From Streptomyces sp. AV19 (GTDB taxonomy: Bacteria; Actinomycetota; Actinomycetes; Streptomycetales; Streptomycetaceae): a stretch of DNA of 51,788 bases. The notes under the pieces were generated by a model. The model ran no database searches. It was not told the DNA's origin and saw only the letters and a program-made list of their open reading frames with translations. Each line of letters begins with the position of its first letter. Within the stretch, counting starts at the first letter, position 1. Of the stretch, positions 1 through 8,482 are shown piece by piece. The position numbers and the translations under genes were made by a program. The stretch lies in contig NZ_JAEAMR010000022.1 in the NCBI RefSeq assembly GCF_015999245.1, positions 285,815-337,602 of the forward strand. The letters are read 5' to 3'.

Positions 1-1061
1 ACATGGCCCGCACCCGCCCCGGGCGCGTCCGCCGCCGGACCGGCGCCGAACGCGCCGCCGACGTACGGCACCCCCGCCGGCGGCGTGTCCCCGGGCCCCC
101 GGCCCGGGAAGCCCGCGAAAGCACCCCCCGGCCCCTGCGGGCCGCCCGGCGGCGGTCCGAAGACGCCCTGCGGTGCGGGGACTGCACCGGCCGGGACCGT
201 GCCCTCCGCGGGCGTTCCGCCCTGCGGCCAGGGCGACGCCGTCTGCGGCAGCGGACCCGGCGCGGGGGCGCGGTGGGCGGACGGCTGCCGCCACGCCGTC
301 GTGAAGTGCCGGACCAGCAGGTCCGTCACCGCGGCCGGCTGCTCGACGGGGGCCAGGTGCCGGGTGCCCGGCACCACCGCGAGGCGCGCGTCGTGGATGC
401 CGGCGACCAGCACCCGCGCGTCGGCCGGCGGTGTGACCTCGTCCTCGGCGCCGACGAGCACCAGCGTGGGCACGTCCACGCGGCCGAGCCCGGGCCGGGC
501 GTCGAAGACCGCGAGCGCCTCGCAGGCGGCGGAGTAGCAGGGGACGTCGGTGGTGCGGACCATCTGAACGGCCCAGTCGACGATCGCGGGCTGGGCCGCC
601 GCGAAGCCGGGGGTGAACCAGTGCTCGGGCGCGGTGCGCGCGGCCGGGCCGAGGCCGTGGGAACGGGCCTCGGAGGCCCGTACGCCCCAGCTCTCGGCCG
701 TGCCGAAGCGGGCGGACGCGCCGACGAGGGCGAGGGCCGCGAGCCGCTGCGGGTGGCGCAGCGCGAGGTCGGCGCCGAGGGCGCCGCCGAGGCAGCTGCC
801 GGCGTAGCCGAAGTCGTCGACGCCGAGGGCGTCGAGGGTGGCGAGGAGCCGGTCGGTGAGGTCACCGACGGTGACGGCCGACCGGGCGGGCGCGCCGCCG
901 TGCCCGGGCAGATCGAAGCGCAGGACGCGCCAGGTGCGGATGAGCTCCGGTATCTGCCGGTCCCACATATGCCAGGTGGTGCCCAGAGCGGGGCCGAGGA
1001 CGAGGACGGGAGCGTCCTCGGGGCCGTCCGTCCGGTACTGAAGGGTCTGCTGCTCGCTCAC
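1..1061 (-). CDS. pcaDC: PcaDC, bifunctional 3-oxoadipate enol-lactonase / 4-carboxymuconolactone decarboxylase (3' part missing)
   Basis: The minus-strand frame opens with GTG at 1061 (VSEQQTLQYRTDGPEDAP) and stays open to the window edge. It shows an alpha/beta-hydrolase fold: LRFDLPGHGG, a nucleophile elbow read as YAGSCLGGALG (Cys next to the usual Ser position), and the late PTLVLVGAEDE and GTRHLAPVEQP motifs. After about residue 255 the sequence becomes Pro/Gly-rich (APAPGPLPQ, FGPPPGGPQG). That matches the linker seen in actinobacterial PcaDC, where a carboxymuconolactone decarboxylase domain follows. The role would be late protocatechuate catabolism in the beta-ketoadipate pathway. 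The decarboxylase half lies outside the window, so the fusion is inferred from the linker and family resemblance; a stand-alone enol-lactonase is possible. Confidence 0.72.
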   Translation of the reverse strand, partial: MSEQQTLQYRTDGPEDAPVLVLGPALGTTWHMWDRQIPELIRTWRVLRFDLPGHGGAPARSAVTVGDLTDRLLATLDALGVDDFGYAGSCLGGALGADLALRHPQRLAALALVGASARFGTAESWGVRASEARSHGLGPAARTAPEHWFTPGFAAAQPAIVDWAVQMVRTTDVPCYSAACEALAVFDARPGLGRVDVPTLVLVGAEDEVTPPADARVLVAGIHDARLAVVPGTRHLAPVEQPAAVTDLLVRHFTTAWRQPSAHRAPAPGPLPQTASPWPQGGTPAEGTVPAGAVPAPQGVFGPPPGGPQGPGGAFAGFPGRGPGDTPPAGVPYVGGAFGAGPAADAPGAGAGH

Positions 1062-1111
1062 CCGTGCCAACTTATCCGACGAAGTCGAACGGATGTCGGC
1101 TCAGGGCGCGC

Positions 1112-1678
1112 TCATGGAGTGGTCGTGGACACGACGAAGACGCGCGGACGGTTCGGGTCGTCCAGGTTGACGACGACCTCCAGGCTGGGCTTGGGCTTGT
1201 CCTCCTCGCGGACCGCGCCCGTCCAGTGGTGCCCCTCGCCGAACTTCCAGCCGACCCGGGCGGCCTCGTCGTCGTCGATGGTGATGTCGCCGTCCTCGAA
1301 GTCGGACGTGCCAAGGCCGTGCTCGTCCAGCCAGGGTCCGAGCCGTTCCTTCGTGGTCGTGAACTGGAGGTACAGCGAGCTGGACTTCCAGGAGTTGGTC
1401 TCGAAGTGGGCCACGTCCTCGGCGTCCGGCGCGACGGTCACCTCGTAGATGCGCCGCTGGAGGCGGGAGGGCCAGCCCTCCTCCAGCCCGGTGGCAGCGG
1501 CCTGCTCCTGCTTGGTGCCGCTGCCGCCGCGGCTCTGCATGGCGGAGATGTAGAGGTAGCCCGCGGGGATCGCGATCAGCAGGAAGACGATCACCGGCTT
1601 GAGCCAGCGGTGCCGCCGCGGTGGCGGGGCACCGCCCTCCGGAAGCGTCTCGCGCTCGGTGTGGTCCACGGTGATCAC
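1112..1678 (-). CDS. Small single-pass membrane protein, unknown function
   Basis: 188 aa. The GTG start overlaps the stop of the upstream ROK kinase gene (GTGA), so translation is probably coupled. There is a short charged, Pro/Arg-rich cytosolic N-terminus (about residues 1-24), one hydrophobic helix (WLKPVIVFLLIAIPAGYLYIS, about 23-43), then a soluble extracytoplasmic domain. That domain contains repeated acidic stretches (SDFEDGDITIDDDEAARVG) and a beta-rich end (SLEVVVNLDDPNRPRVFVVS). I do not recognise a named family. Its coupling to a ROK kinase suggests membership of the sugar-uptake operon, but nothing in the sequence shows an enzymatic role. Confidence 0.8.
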   Translation of the reverse strand: MITVDHTERETLPEGGAPPPRRHRWLKPVIVFLLIAIPAGYLYISAMQSRGGSGTKQEQAAATGLEEGWPSRLQRRIYEVTVAPDAEDVAHFETNSWKSSSLYLQFTTTKERLGPWLDEHGLGTSDFEDGDITIDDDEAARVGWKFGEGHHWTGAVREEDKPKPSLEVVVNLDDPNRPRVFVVSTTTP

Positions 1679-2796
1679 CCGCGGCCGGCCCGCGCGTACC
1701 GCTCGTAGCGCTCGACGCGCCGCCGGTTGGCGCGGCGGAAGCGCCGGGCGACCAGGCGGGCCAGGTCGGCGGCGCCGACCATGCCCGCCTCGGGGCCGAG
1801 CTGCGCCTTGACGATGCGGGCCTCGGGCCGGTAGCCGCGGCCGGTCAGGTGGCGGCGGAAGGCGTCCCGGGCGGGGCCGATCAGCAGGTCGTCGGCGGCG
1901 CTGACGCCACCGCCGATGACGAAACAGGACGGGTCGAGGGCGGCGGCGAGGTTGGCGATGCCGACGCCCAGCCACTGGCCGATGTCCTGGAGCAGCTCGA
2001 CGCACATCGCGTCGCCGCCGCGGGCCAGCTCGGTGATGAGGGGGCCGGTGATCTCATGGACGTTGCCGCCGACGCGGTCGATGATCCCGTACGCCACCGG
2101 GGACTCGGCGGCGGCCAGCTCGCGGGCCTCGCGCACCAGCGCGTTGCCGGAGCTGTACTGCTCCCAGCAGCCGCGGTTGCCGCACGGGCAGCGGTGCCCG
2201 CCGGGGACGACCTGCATATGGCCGAACTCGCCGGCGACCCCGTACTTGCCCCGCTTGACCTGGCCGTCCTCCAGGATGGCGCCGCCGATGCCGGTGCCCA
2301 GGGTGATCATCACCAGGTGGTCCTCGCCCCGGCCGGCGCCGAAGCGCCACTCGGCCCAGGCGGCGGTGTTGGCGTCGTTGTCGACCATGACGGGGACGGC
2401 GAGACGGCCGGCGAGACGGTCGCGCAGCGGCTCGTTGCGCCAGGACAGGTGGGGGGCGAACAGGACGCGGTTGCGGTCGGCGTCGACCCAGCCGGCCGCG
2501 CCGATGCCCACCGCGTGCACGTCGTGCCGGTCGGAGAGGTCCAGGACCAGCTCGACGATGGTGTCCTCGACGACCTTGGGGCTCTTGGACTTGTCGGGGG
2601 TCTCGGTACGGACCTTCTCCAGGATCGCGCCGTCGGCGTCGACGACCCCGGCCATCACCTTGGTGCCGCCGATGTCGATGCCGACGGTGGGCACGCGCGG
2701 CGCCGTGAGGTGGGAGCGGCGCTCCCGGGTGCCCGCGGTGCGCAGGACGGTCGCCCTGGCCGTGCCCCGGTACACCCGCTCGCGGTAGATGCTCAT
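1675..2796 (-). CDS. ROK family glucokinase-like sugar kinase
   Basis: 373 aa. ATG start at 2796 behind a strong GGAGG. After a basic 35-residue extension comes the phosphate-binding motif GIDIGGTK (39-46), the catalytic VDNDAN (138-143), EFGH (190-193) and the ROK zinc motif HRCPCGNRGCWEQ (about 201-213). Together these support an active, zinc-containing ROK kinase rather than a ROK repressor. No N-terminal winged helix is present. The reaction is probably ATP-dependent sugar phosphorylation. It lies downstream of the ABC importer genes on the same strand, fitting phosphorylation of the imported sugar. The substrate cannot be read from sequence. A 209-bp gap separates it from the ATPase, so it may have its own promoter. 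Confidence 0.9.
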   Translation of the reverse strand: MSIYRERVYRGTARATVLRTAGTRERRSHLTAPRVPTVGIDIGGTKVMAGVVDADGAILEKVRTETPDKSKSPKVVEDTIVELVLDLSDRHDVHAVGIGAAGWVDADRNRVLFAPHLSWRNEPLRDRLAGRLAVPVMVDNDANTAAWAEWRFGAGRGEDHLVMITLGTGIGGAILEDGQVKRGKYGVAGEFGHMQVVPGGHRCPCGNRGCWEQYSSGNALVREARELAAAESPVAYGIIDRVGGNVHEITGPLITELARGGDAMCVELLQDIGQWLGVGIANLAAALDPSCFVIGGGVSAADDLLIGPARDAFRRHLTGRGYRPEARIVKAQLGPEAGMVGAADLARLVARRFRRANRRRVERYERYARAGRG

Positions 2797-2932
2797 CGCG
2801 ACACCTCCGCCACGGGGCGGGCTCCGGCGGATGATCGGGGGCGTGCTCGCACGAGGTCGTCGTCCCTGCGGTGGTCTCGGGAGGCCGGGGCCTCGCGGAT
2901 GCGGTCGGTGCGGGCGCGGCCCGCGTCGCCGA

Positions 2933-2963
2933 TTGTGCCTCACCGGTGGCACCGGTCGCACAA
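2933..2963. promoter_or_regulatory. Inverted repeat upstream of the ROK kinase
   Basis: TTGTGC (2933-2938) and GCACAA (2958-2963) are exact complements. The centre contains the self-complementary CACCGGTG and a second ACCGGT. The element lies in the only sizeable gap of the operon, 137 bp upstream of the kinase start. It could be an operator for the GntR regulator or an mRNA hairpin; neither is shown. Confidence 0.35.
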
Positions 2964-3005
2964 CGGGCCGCGGGGCCCGCCACCGGACGGACCCCGCGTC
3001 GGGAA

Positions 3006-3839
3006 TCAGGCGTTCCGGTCGTCCTCGGGCGCCTCGACCGGCTTGCCGCCGATGAGGTCGGGCACCGGGGCCCGCTCCAGCTCGTGGCTGAGCTGCTCCA
3101 GCTCGCTGCCGCCCGCCATCTGGCGGGTGAGCTCGTCGAGCGCGATGTCCGACTTCGCGTGGCTGCCGGCCATCGCGCCCCGCTTGAGCAGGACGAAGCG
3201 GTCGCCGACCAGGTACGCGTGGTGCGGGTTGTGGGTGATCAGGACCACGCCCAGGCCCGCGTCGCGGGCGGCGGCCACGTACTTGAGGACGACGCCCGAC
3301 TGCTTGACGCCGAGGGCGGCCGTCGGCTCGTCCAGCACCAGCACCTTGGCGCCGAAGTGCACGGCGCGGGCGATGGCCACGCACTGGCGCTGGCCGCCGG
3401 AGAGGGTGCCGATGGGCTGGTCGACGTCGTGCAGGTCGATGCCCATGCGGTGCAGCTCGGAGCGGGTCGTCTCGCGCATCAGCTGCACGTCGAGGCGCTT
3501 GAAGGGGCCCGTCCCCTTCGTCGGCTCCGAGCCGAGGAAGAAGTTGCGCCACACCGGCATCAGCGGCACCACGGCGAGGTCCTGGTAGACCGTGGCGATG
3601 CCGCGGTCCAGCGCCTCGCGGGGCGAGCCGAGGCGGACCTCCTCGTCCTCGATCTCGAAGGTGCCCGCGTCGTGCCGGTGCAGCCCCGCGATGATCTTGA
3701 TCAGGGTGGACTTGCCGGCTCCGTTGTCGCCCAGCACACAGGTGATCTCGCCCGCGTGGACCTCCAGGGAGACCTCTTCGAGGGCACGGATGTTGCCGTA
3801 GAACTTGCTGACGTCGGCCAGCTTCACCAAGGCGCTCAT
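3006..3839 (-). CDS. Sugar ABC transporter ATP-binding protein
   Basis: 277 aa with one nucleotide-binding domain, unlike the double-domain RbsA/XylG ATPases usual in the same transporter class. Walker A is GDNGAGKST (37-45), the Q-loop Gln is in VYQDL (about 86), the signature is LSGGQRQ (146-152) and Walker B is VLVLDEP (166-172). A Lys/Asp/Glu-rich tail follows (SHELERAPVPDLIGG). The start ATG overlaps the stop of the permease gene (ATGA), and GGAGG lies just upstream inside the permease 3' end. It would energise the permease next to it at the inner face of the membrane. Confidence 0.93.
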   Translation of the reverse strand: MSALVKLADVSKFYGNIRALEEVSLEVHAGEITCVLGDNGAGKSTLIKIIAGLHRHDAGTFEIEDEEVRLGSPREALDRGIATVYQDLAVVPLMPVWRNFFLGSEPTKGTGPFKRLDVQLMRETTRSELHRMGIDLHDVDQPIGTLSGGQRQCVAIARAVHFGAKVLVLDEPTAALGVKQSGVVLKYVAAARDAGLGVVLITHNPHHAYLVGDRFVLLKRGAMAGSHAKSDIALDELTRQMAGGSELEQLSHELERAPVPDLIGGKPVEAPEDDRNA

Positions 3840-4879
3840 TTACTGGCCTCCGCGCGCTTCCGGACCCAGGCGTTCAGCAGGGTCGCCAGCAGCAGCATCG
3901 CGCCGAGGAAGAACTTGAACCAGTCCGGGTTCCACTGCGCGTAGACGATGCCCTTGCTCGTCATGCCGAAGATGAAGGCGCCGACCGCGGACCCGATGGC
4001 CGAGCCGTAGCCGCCGGTCATCAGGCAGCCGCCGATCACCGCGGCGATGATGTAGAGCAGCTCGTTGCCGACGCCCTCGCCGGACTGCACCACGTCGTAG
4101 GACATCAGCAGGTGCTGGCCGGAGATCCAGGCGCAGAAGGCGACCGCCATGTAGAGCCCGGTCTTGGTGCGCCGGACGGGGACGCCGACCGCGCGGGCCG
4201 CCTCCGGGCCGCCGCCGACGGCGAAGATCCAGTTGCCGGCGCGGGTGCGCAGCAGCACCCAGGTGGCCAGCGCGACGAGGCCGAGCCACCACAGGACGGT
4301 GACCTGGAGGTCGACGCCGCCGATGGTGAAGTGCGAGGCGAACACCGCGCGGGCGGAGTCGAAGCCCTCCATGTCCCCGATGGTCTTGGTGGAGACGGTG
4401 CCGCTGATGAGCTTGGTGAAGCCGAGGTTGAGGCCGGTCAGCATCAGGAACGTGCCGAGCGTGATGATGAAGCTCGGCAGCTTGGTGCGGGTGAGCACGA
4501 AGCCGTTGAAGAAGCCGATCGCCAGGGTGACGAGCAGCGAGACGCCCACGCCGGCCCAGACGTTGGCGGTCATCTGGTAGCTGAACATCGAGGAGACCAG
4601 CGCGGAGCTGGTCACCATGACGCCGGCGGACAGGTCGAACTCGCCGCCGATCATCAGCAGCGCCACCGGGACGGCCATGATGCCGATCGTCGAGGACGCG
4701 TACAGCACGGTGGAGAGGCTGGAGGCGCGCAGGAAGCTTTCGGCGGCGAAGGTGAAGAAGAGGAAGACGGCGGCGGCGCCGACGACCGCGCCCAGCTCGG
4801 GGCGGCCGAGGACGCGGCGCAGGTACGAACGGGCCGGCGCCGGGGCTACGTCGGCCGCGGCGGTCGCGGGGGCGCTCAT
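3836..4879 (-). CDS. Sugar ABC transporter permease (RbsC/XylH type)
   Basis: 347 aa. The start ATG overlaps the lipoprotein gene stop (ATGA). About ten hydrophobic segments are visible, with the branched-chain/ribose type permease landmarks: GGEFDLSAGVMV after helix 2-3 (the EFDLS coupling motif), GFFNGFVLTRTKLPSFIITLGTF, and the C-terminal GGCLMTGGYGSAIGSAVGAFIFGMTSKG loop. The motif order is that of ribose/xylose-type carbohydrate permeases. Only one permease gene is present, so a homodimer is likely. It sits between the binding lipoprotein and the ATPase, giving a complete importer. Confidence 0.93.
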   Translation of the reverse strand: MSAPATAAADVAPAPARSYLRRVLGRPELGAVVGAAAVFLFFTFAAESFLRASSLSTVLYASSTIGIMAVPVALLMIGGEFDLSAGVMVTSSALVSSMFSYQMTANVWAGVGVSLLVTLAIGFFNGFVLTRTKLPSFIITLGTFLMLTGLNLGFTKLISGTVSTKTIGDMEGFDSARAVFASHFTIGGVDLQVTVLWWLGLVALATWVLLRTRAGNWIFAVGGGPEAARAVGVPVRRTKTGLYMAVAFCAWISGQHLLMSYDVVQSGEGVGNELLYIIAAVIGGCLMTGGYGSAIGSAVGAFIFGMTSKGIVYAQWNPDWFKFFLGAMLLLATLLNAWVRKRAEASK

Positions 4880-5886
4880 CGCGTACCCCGCTTCGCGTAC
4901 TCGGCCAGTTCCTTGGCGTCGTCCTTGGTGATGATCTGCGGGCCGGTGAGGACCGGGCGGCCGCCGCCGAGGACGTCGGCGTTGTACTTGTACAGCCACA
5001 GCAGGTCCACGGCCTCGTAGCCCTGGAGGTAGGGCTGCTGGTCGACCGCGAAGCCGAGGGAGCCGTCCTGGAGGGCGGTGGCGACCTTCTCGTTGAGGTC
5101 GAAGGTGTCGATCTCGGCCTTGCTGCCCGCCTGTTCGGCGGCCTTGACGGCGGTCGGCGCGAAGGGGGCGCCGAGGGTGACGACGGCGTCGATGTCCCTG
5201 TCCGACTGGAGCTTGGCCTCCAGGGAGGACTGGACGCCCGGCATGTTGGTGCCCTCGACATAGAGGTTCTGCAGGTCGCCCTTGAAGGTCTTCTTCACAC
5301 CGGCGCAGCGCTGCTCGTGGCCGACGTTGCCCTGCTCGTGCAGGACGCAGACGGCCTTCTTCTTCCCGCGGCTGTTGAGCTCGTCGCCGACGGCCTCGCC
5401 GGCGATGGTCTCGTCCTGGCCGATGTGGGTGAGGGCGCCGAACTTCTTGGACTCCTCGGAGCCGGAGTTGACGGTGATGACCGGGATGCCGGCCTTCTTC
5501 GCCTTCTCCACGACGTCCTTCATGGCGTCCGGCTTGGCGAGGGTGACGATCAGGCCGTCGACCTTCTGGTCGATCATGGCCTGGACGTTCTGCGCCTGCT
5601 TGTTGCCCTCCACGTCGTGGGCGTAGAGGAACTTGATGTTGTCCTTCACCGCCGCCTGCTTGGCGCCGTTCTGCACGATGTCCCAGAAGGTGTCGCCATC
5701 GCCCGAATGGGTGACCATCGCGAAGGTCCACCGCGGGGTGTCGACCGCGGCGCGCCCCTGGGCGGCCTTGGCGGCCCGCTCCTCCGCACGCTTGCCGCCC
5801 GTGCTGCTGCACCCCGCCAGCGCGGTGGCCAGCGCCACCGCAAGCACGGCGCTCACCGCACGTACGCCTGTCCGAACCCTTGCCAC
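4876..5886 (-). CDS. Sugar ABC transporter substrate-binding lipoprotein
   Basis: 336 aa from GTG 5886 (MARVRTGVRAVSAV..). Lipobox LATALAGC has Cys26 as the lipidated residue. The mature protein has the two-domain periplasmic-binding fold of the ribose/LacI type: WTFAMVTHSGDGDTFWDIVQ, MIDQKVDGLIVTLAKPDAM, GIPVITVNSG, THIGQDETIAGEAVGDEL, and later VVTLGAPFA and GFAVDQQPYLQGYEAVDLLW. A GTG at 5904 would add six residues; 5886 gives a more typical signal peptide, with GGAAGG about 10 nt upstream. The 5' end lies at a suspected assembly fault (5824-6143), so start and promoter need confirmation. Confidence 0.88.
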   Translation of the reverse strand: MARVRTGVRAVSAVLAVALATALAGCSSTGGKRAEERAAKAAQGRAAVDTPRWTFAMVTHSGDGDTFWDIVQNGAKQAAVKDNIKFLYAHDVEGNKQAQNVQAMIDQKVDGLIVTLAKPDAMKDVVEKAKKAGIPVITVNSGSEESKKFGALTHIGQDETIAGEAVGDELNSRGKKKAVCVLHEQGNVGHEQRCAGVKKTFKGDLQNLYVEGTNMPGVQSSLEAKLQSDRDIDAVVTLGAPFAPTAVKAAEQAGSKAEIDTFDLNEKVATALQDGSLGFAVDQQPYLQGYEAVDLLWLYKYNADVLGGGRPVLTGPQIITKDDAKELAEYAKRGTR

Positions 5887-6143
5887 GAGGACTTGCCCTT
5901 CCACTGTCTGTCACGGTGCGGCCGGGGGGGGGGGGCCCCCGCGCCCCCCCCCCCCAACCCGGCCCCCCCGGCAAAGCAGGAGGCCGCCGGGGCGACCCCC
6001 CCAGACGACCCCCACACACCCTGCGCAGCTTTTTGGGGTGGCCAGCGCCACCGAAAGCACGGCGCTCACCGCACGTACGCCTGTCCCAACCCTTGCCACG
6101 AGGACTTGCCCTTCCACTGTCTGTCAGGGGGCGGCGGGGCCCC
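5824..6143. repeat. Near-identical 5'-end duplication around G/C homopolymers (probable assembly artefact)
   Basis: Bases 5824-5913 recur at 6037-6126 with two mismatches in about 90 bases, at a constant offset of 213. The repeated piece is the signal-peptide region of the lipoprotein gene. Between the copies are runs of G and C (about 5925-5970), and the inner end of the second copy degrades into a corrupted version of the first. This is how two overlapping read or contig ends look when joined without collapsing. If so, 5914-6126 is not real and the true upstream region continues from 6127. See the finding. Confidence 0.75.
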
Positions 6144-6256
6144 GCTCCCGGGGGACCGACGCCCCAGTATCCGTCACGATCCGTCACGGCTGTCGGCCGG
6201 GTCACCGAGCCCCAGTGACGCACGCCACACCGTGTCGCTACTTTGTCAGCACATCC
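5887..6256. other. Gap between GntR gene and ABC operon
   Basis: The reliable part is 6127-6256. It contains the direct repeat CCGTCACG at about 6170-6188 (CCGTCACGATCCGTCACGG) and GTGACGCACGCCACACCGTGTC nearby, plausible regulator sites for the adjacent GntR protein. I see no coding sequence beyond the duplicated signal-peptide fragment. Confidence 0.4.
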
Positions 6257-7006
6257 TTACGAGCGGGCGAGCAGCTGGAAGTCGAACGAATAGCGCGACG
6301 CCCGGTACAGATGAGAGCCGAACTCCACCGCCCGGCCCGTGTCGTCGAAGGTCGTCCGCTCCATCGTCAGCAGCGGCGCGCCCGTCGGCTCGCCGAGCAG
6401 ACCGGCCTCCTCGGGCGTGGCGGCGCGGGCCCCGATGGTCTGCCGGGCGCTGTGCAGGGTGATGCCGGCGCTCCGCATGAGCCGGTAGAGACCGGTCTCC
6501 GCCAGGATGTCGCCGTCGAGGTCGAGGAGCCCGGCCGGGAGGTGGTTGCGCAGGTGCGCCACGGGCTCGCCGTGCGCCAGGCGCAGCCGCTCGATGTGGA
6601 CGACCTCGGCGCCCTCGGGGACCCCGAGGGCCGCGGCGACCTGGGCGGTCGCCGGCTCGACGGTGTGGGACAGCAGCCGGGTCGCGGGCCGCTGGCCGGC
6701 GGTCTCCAGATCGTCGTAGAGGCTGCTCAGCTCCAGTGGGCGCCTGACCTGGCTGTGCACCACCTGGGTGCCGACCCCGCGGCGGCGCACCAGCAGCCCC
6801 TTGTCGACGAGCGACTGGATGGCCTGGCGGACGGTGGGCCGGGACAGGCCCAGCCGGGCGGCCAGCTCGATCTCGTTGCCGAGCAGGCTGCCGGGCGCGA
6901 GCCCGCCCTGTTCGATGGCCGCCTCGAGCTGCTGCGCCAGTTGGTAGTAGAGGGGAACGGGGCTGCTGCGGTCCACGGTGAACTGGAGGGGTCGGTGCTT
7001 CGCCAC
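6257..7006 (-). CDS. GntR family regulator, HutC/UTRA subgroup
   Basis: 249 aa, GTG start at 7006 (MAKHRPLQFTVDRSSPVPLYYQLA). The N-terminal winged helix spans about residues 10-78 with the GntR signature GNEIELAARLGLSRPTVRQAIQSLVDKGLLVRRRGVGTQV. A UTRA ligand-binding domain follows (PEGAEVVHIERLRLAHGEPVAHLRNHLP, then ATPEEAGLLGEPTGAPLLTMERTTFDDTGRAVEFG). UTRA regulators usually bind sugar or sugar-phosphate effectors. It is transcribed in the same direction just ahead of the importer genes, so it is the likely repressor of that operon. Confidence 0.92.
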   Translation of the reverse strand: MAKHRPLQFTVDRSSPVPLYYQLAQQLEAAIEQGGLAPGSLLGNEIELAARLGLSRPTVRQAIQSLVDKGLLVRRRGVGTQVVHSQVRRPLELSSLYDDLETAGQRPATRLLSHTVEPATAQVAAALGVPEGAEVVHIERLRLAHGEPVAHLRNHLPAGLLDLDGDILAETGLYRLMRSAGITLHSARQTIGARAATPEEAGLLGEPTGAPLLTMERTTFDDTGRAVEFGSHLYRASRYSFDFQLLARS

Positions 7007-7178
7007 CCAGGGAGGGTAGCCCCGGGGCCAGATGACGGGAAGTCCTGAGGTCCGGATGTACGGACAAGGCCGGATTCGGCGGGTGCGCAGGGCATTCCGG
7101 AGGCGCCCGGTCCGGGACTGCGGCAGGATCGGGCCCGGCGCGGGAAGGCGCCGGAACGGGCCGGGAGGGACGGGCACG

Positions 7179-7805
7179 GTGAGGATCACGGCTCTCGGAG
7201 TGGCACTGGGCTTCAGCGCGGGGATCACCCCCGGCCCCCTGCTCGCCCTCGTCCTGTCCGGCACGCTGCGCGGCGGGCTGGCGACCGGGCTGCGGGTGGC
7301 CGCGGTGCCGCTGCTCACCGACCTGCCGGTGGTCCTGCTGTCCGTGACGGCGCTCTCCGCGCTGCCGGACCGGGCCGTGGCCGCCGGCGGCGCGGCGGGC
7401 GGGCTCTTCCTGCTGTGGCTGGCCGTCTCCACCCTGCGGGAGGCCCGGACCGCCGAGATGCCGGACGCGGGCACGGCCGAGGCACGTGCCCAGGAGCGGC
7501 GGACGCTCCGGCAGGCGGCGCTGGTCAACCTGCTGAGCCCGCACCCGTGGCTGTTCTGGCTGACGACCGGCGCGCCGCTGCTGGTGGACGCCTGGCGGGA
7601 CGGGCCGGGTGGTGCGGGCGGCTTCGTCCTCGGCTTCTACGCCCTGCTGGTGGGCAGCAAGGCGCTCTTCGCGGTGGTCGTGGCCCGCACCCGGCACCGG
7701 ATGACGGCCCGGGCCTACCGGGTGCTGCTCGCCGGGGCGGGGGCGCTGCTGCTGGCGGCCTCCGGGATGCTGCTGACCGAGTTCGGCCGGGAGCTGGCGG
7801 CGTAG
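7179..7805 (+). CDS. LysE/RhtB family exporter
   Basis: 208 aa from GTG 7179, with GGGAGGGA about 9 nt upstream. Around six hydrophobic segments are visible, and the family hallmark GITPGPLLALVLSGTLRGGLATGLRVA (about residues 13-39) follows the first helix. The second landmark, LVNLLSPHPWLFWLTTGAP, is also present. The family exports amino acids and small metabolites by proton antiport; the substrate is not evident. The gene is divergent from the GntR gene and convergent with the aldolase gene, with only 26 bp between stops, so its role may be independent of both. Confidence 0.88.
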   Translation: MRITALGVALGFSAGITPGPLLALVLSGTLRGGLATGLRVAAVPLLTDLPVVLLSVTALSALPDRAVAAGGAAGGLFLLWLAVSTLREARTAEMPDAGTAEARAQERRTLRQAALVNLLSPHPWLFWLTTGAPLLVDAWRDGPGGAGGFVLGFYALLVGSKALFAVVVARTRHRMTARAYRVLLAGAGALLLAASGMLLTEFGRELAA

Positions 7806-7831
7806 CCGACGCCCCGTCCTGTCCCCGCCCC

Positions 7832-8482
7832 TCACCCTTCCCCCTCCTCCTCGTCCTCCCCGAACTCCTCGGCGAGCCGGGCGAGCAGATCCTCGGCCCG
7901 CTTGGCCACCGCGTCCCGGTCGCCCTCCGCCAGGGCGGGCCCCGGGGAGCAGGCGACGGCCCCCGCGGCGATCCACTCGGGGACGGCCTCGACGTCCAGG
8001 TCGCCGCAGGGCACCAGGGCCGCCTGGGGCAGCTCGGCCCGGATGTCCCGCAGGACGGCGGGGCGGTGGCCGGCGGCGGGGAAGAACTTCAGCGCGTCGG
8101 CGCCCAGCTCCAGCGCGCGGACGATCTCGGCCGGGGTGGCGACGCCGGGCAGGACGGGGATGCCGTAGCGGTGGCCGGTGCGCACGACCTCGGCGTCGAG
8201 CACCGGCGAGGCCAGGAAGCGGGCGCCCGCCTCGACGGCCAGCCGGGCCGAGGCCGCGTCGAGCACCGCGCCCGCGCCGATGACCGCCTCGTCGCCGGCC
8301 TCCCGGACGAGGGTGGCGACGGCCTCCAGCCCGAAGGGCGTGGCGAGCGATATCTCCAGGCTGGTGAAGCCGGCGGAGAGCAGCGTCCCCGCGGTCTCGG
8401 CCGCCCGGTCGTAGCTGTCGCTCCGCACCGTGGCGATGACGCGCTGGGCCAGCGCGGCCCGGGTGATCTCCCAGCGGTACAC
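7832..8482 (-). CDS. KDPG/KHG-type class I aldolase
   Basis: 216 aa from GTG 8482 with a GAGAGGCGG-type ribosome site. Shared landmarks: LEISLATP with the catalytic Glu43, GAGAVLDAASARLAVEAGARFLASPVL (the GAGTV loop), and the Schiff-base Lys132 in DALKFFPA. The reaction would be cleavage of 2-keto-3-deoxy-6-phosphogluconate or 4-hydroxy-2-oxoglutarate to pyruvate plus glyceraldehyde-3-phosphate or glyoxylate. The C-terminus is very acidic (EEFGEDEEEGEG). Physically it lies beside the sugar importer. No dehydratase or sugar-acid kinase is adjacent, so the physiological substrate is open. Confidence 0.88.
   Translation of the reverse strand: MYRWEITRAALAQRVIATVRSDSYDRAAETAGTLLSAGFTSLEISLATPFGLEAVATLVREAGDEAVIGAGAVLDAASARLAVEAGARFLASPVLDAEVVRTGHRYGIPVLPGVATPAEIVRALELGADALKFFPAAGHRPAVLRDIRAELPQAALVPCGDLDVEAVPEWIAAGAVACSPGPALAEGDRDAVAKRAEDLLARLAEEFGEDEEEGEG

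Noticed and set aside
5911..6117. Second lipoprotein-like start with a signal peptide
   Set aside because: It is the duplicated start followed by homopolymer-derived residues. I treat it as an assembly artefact.
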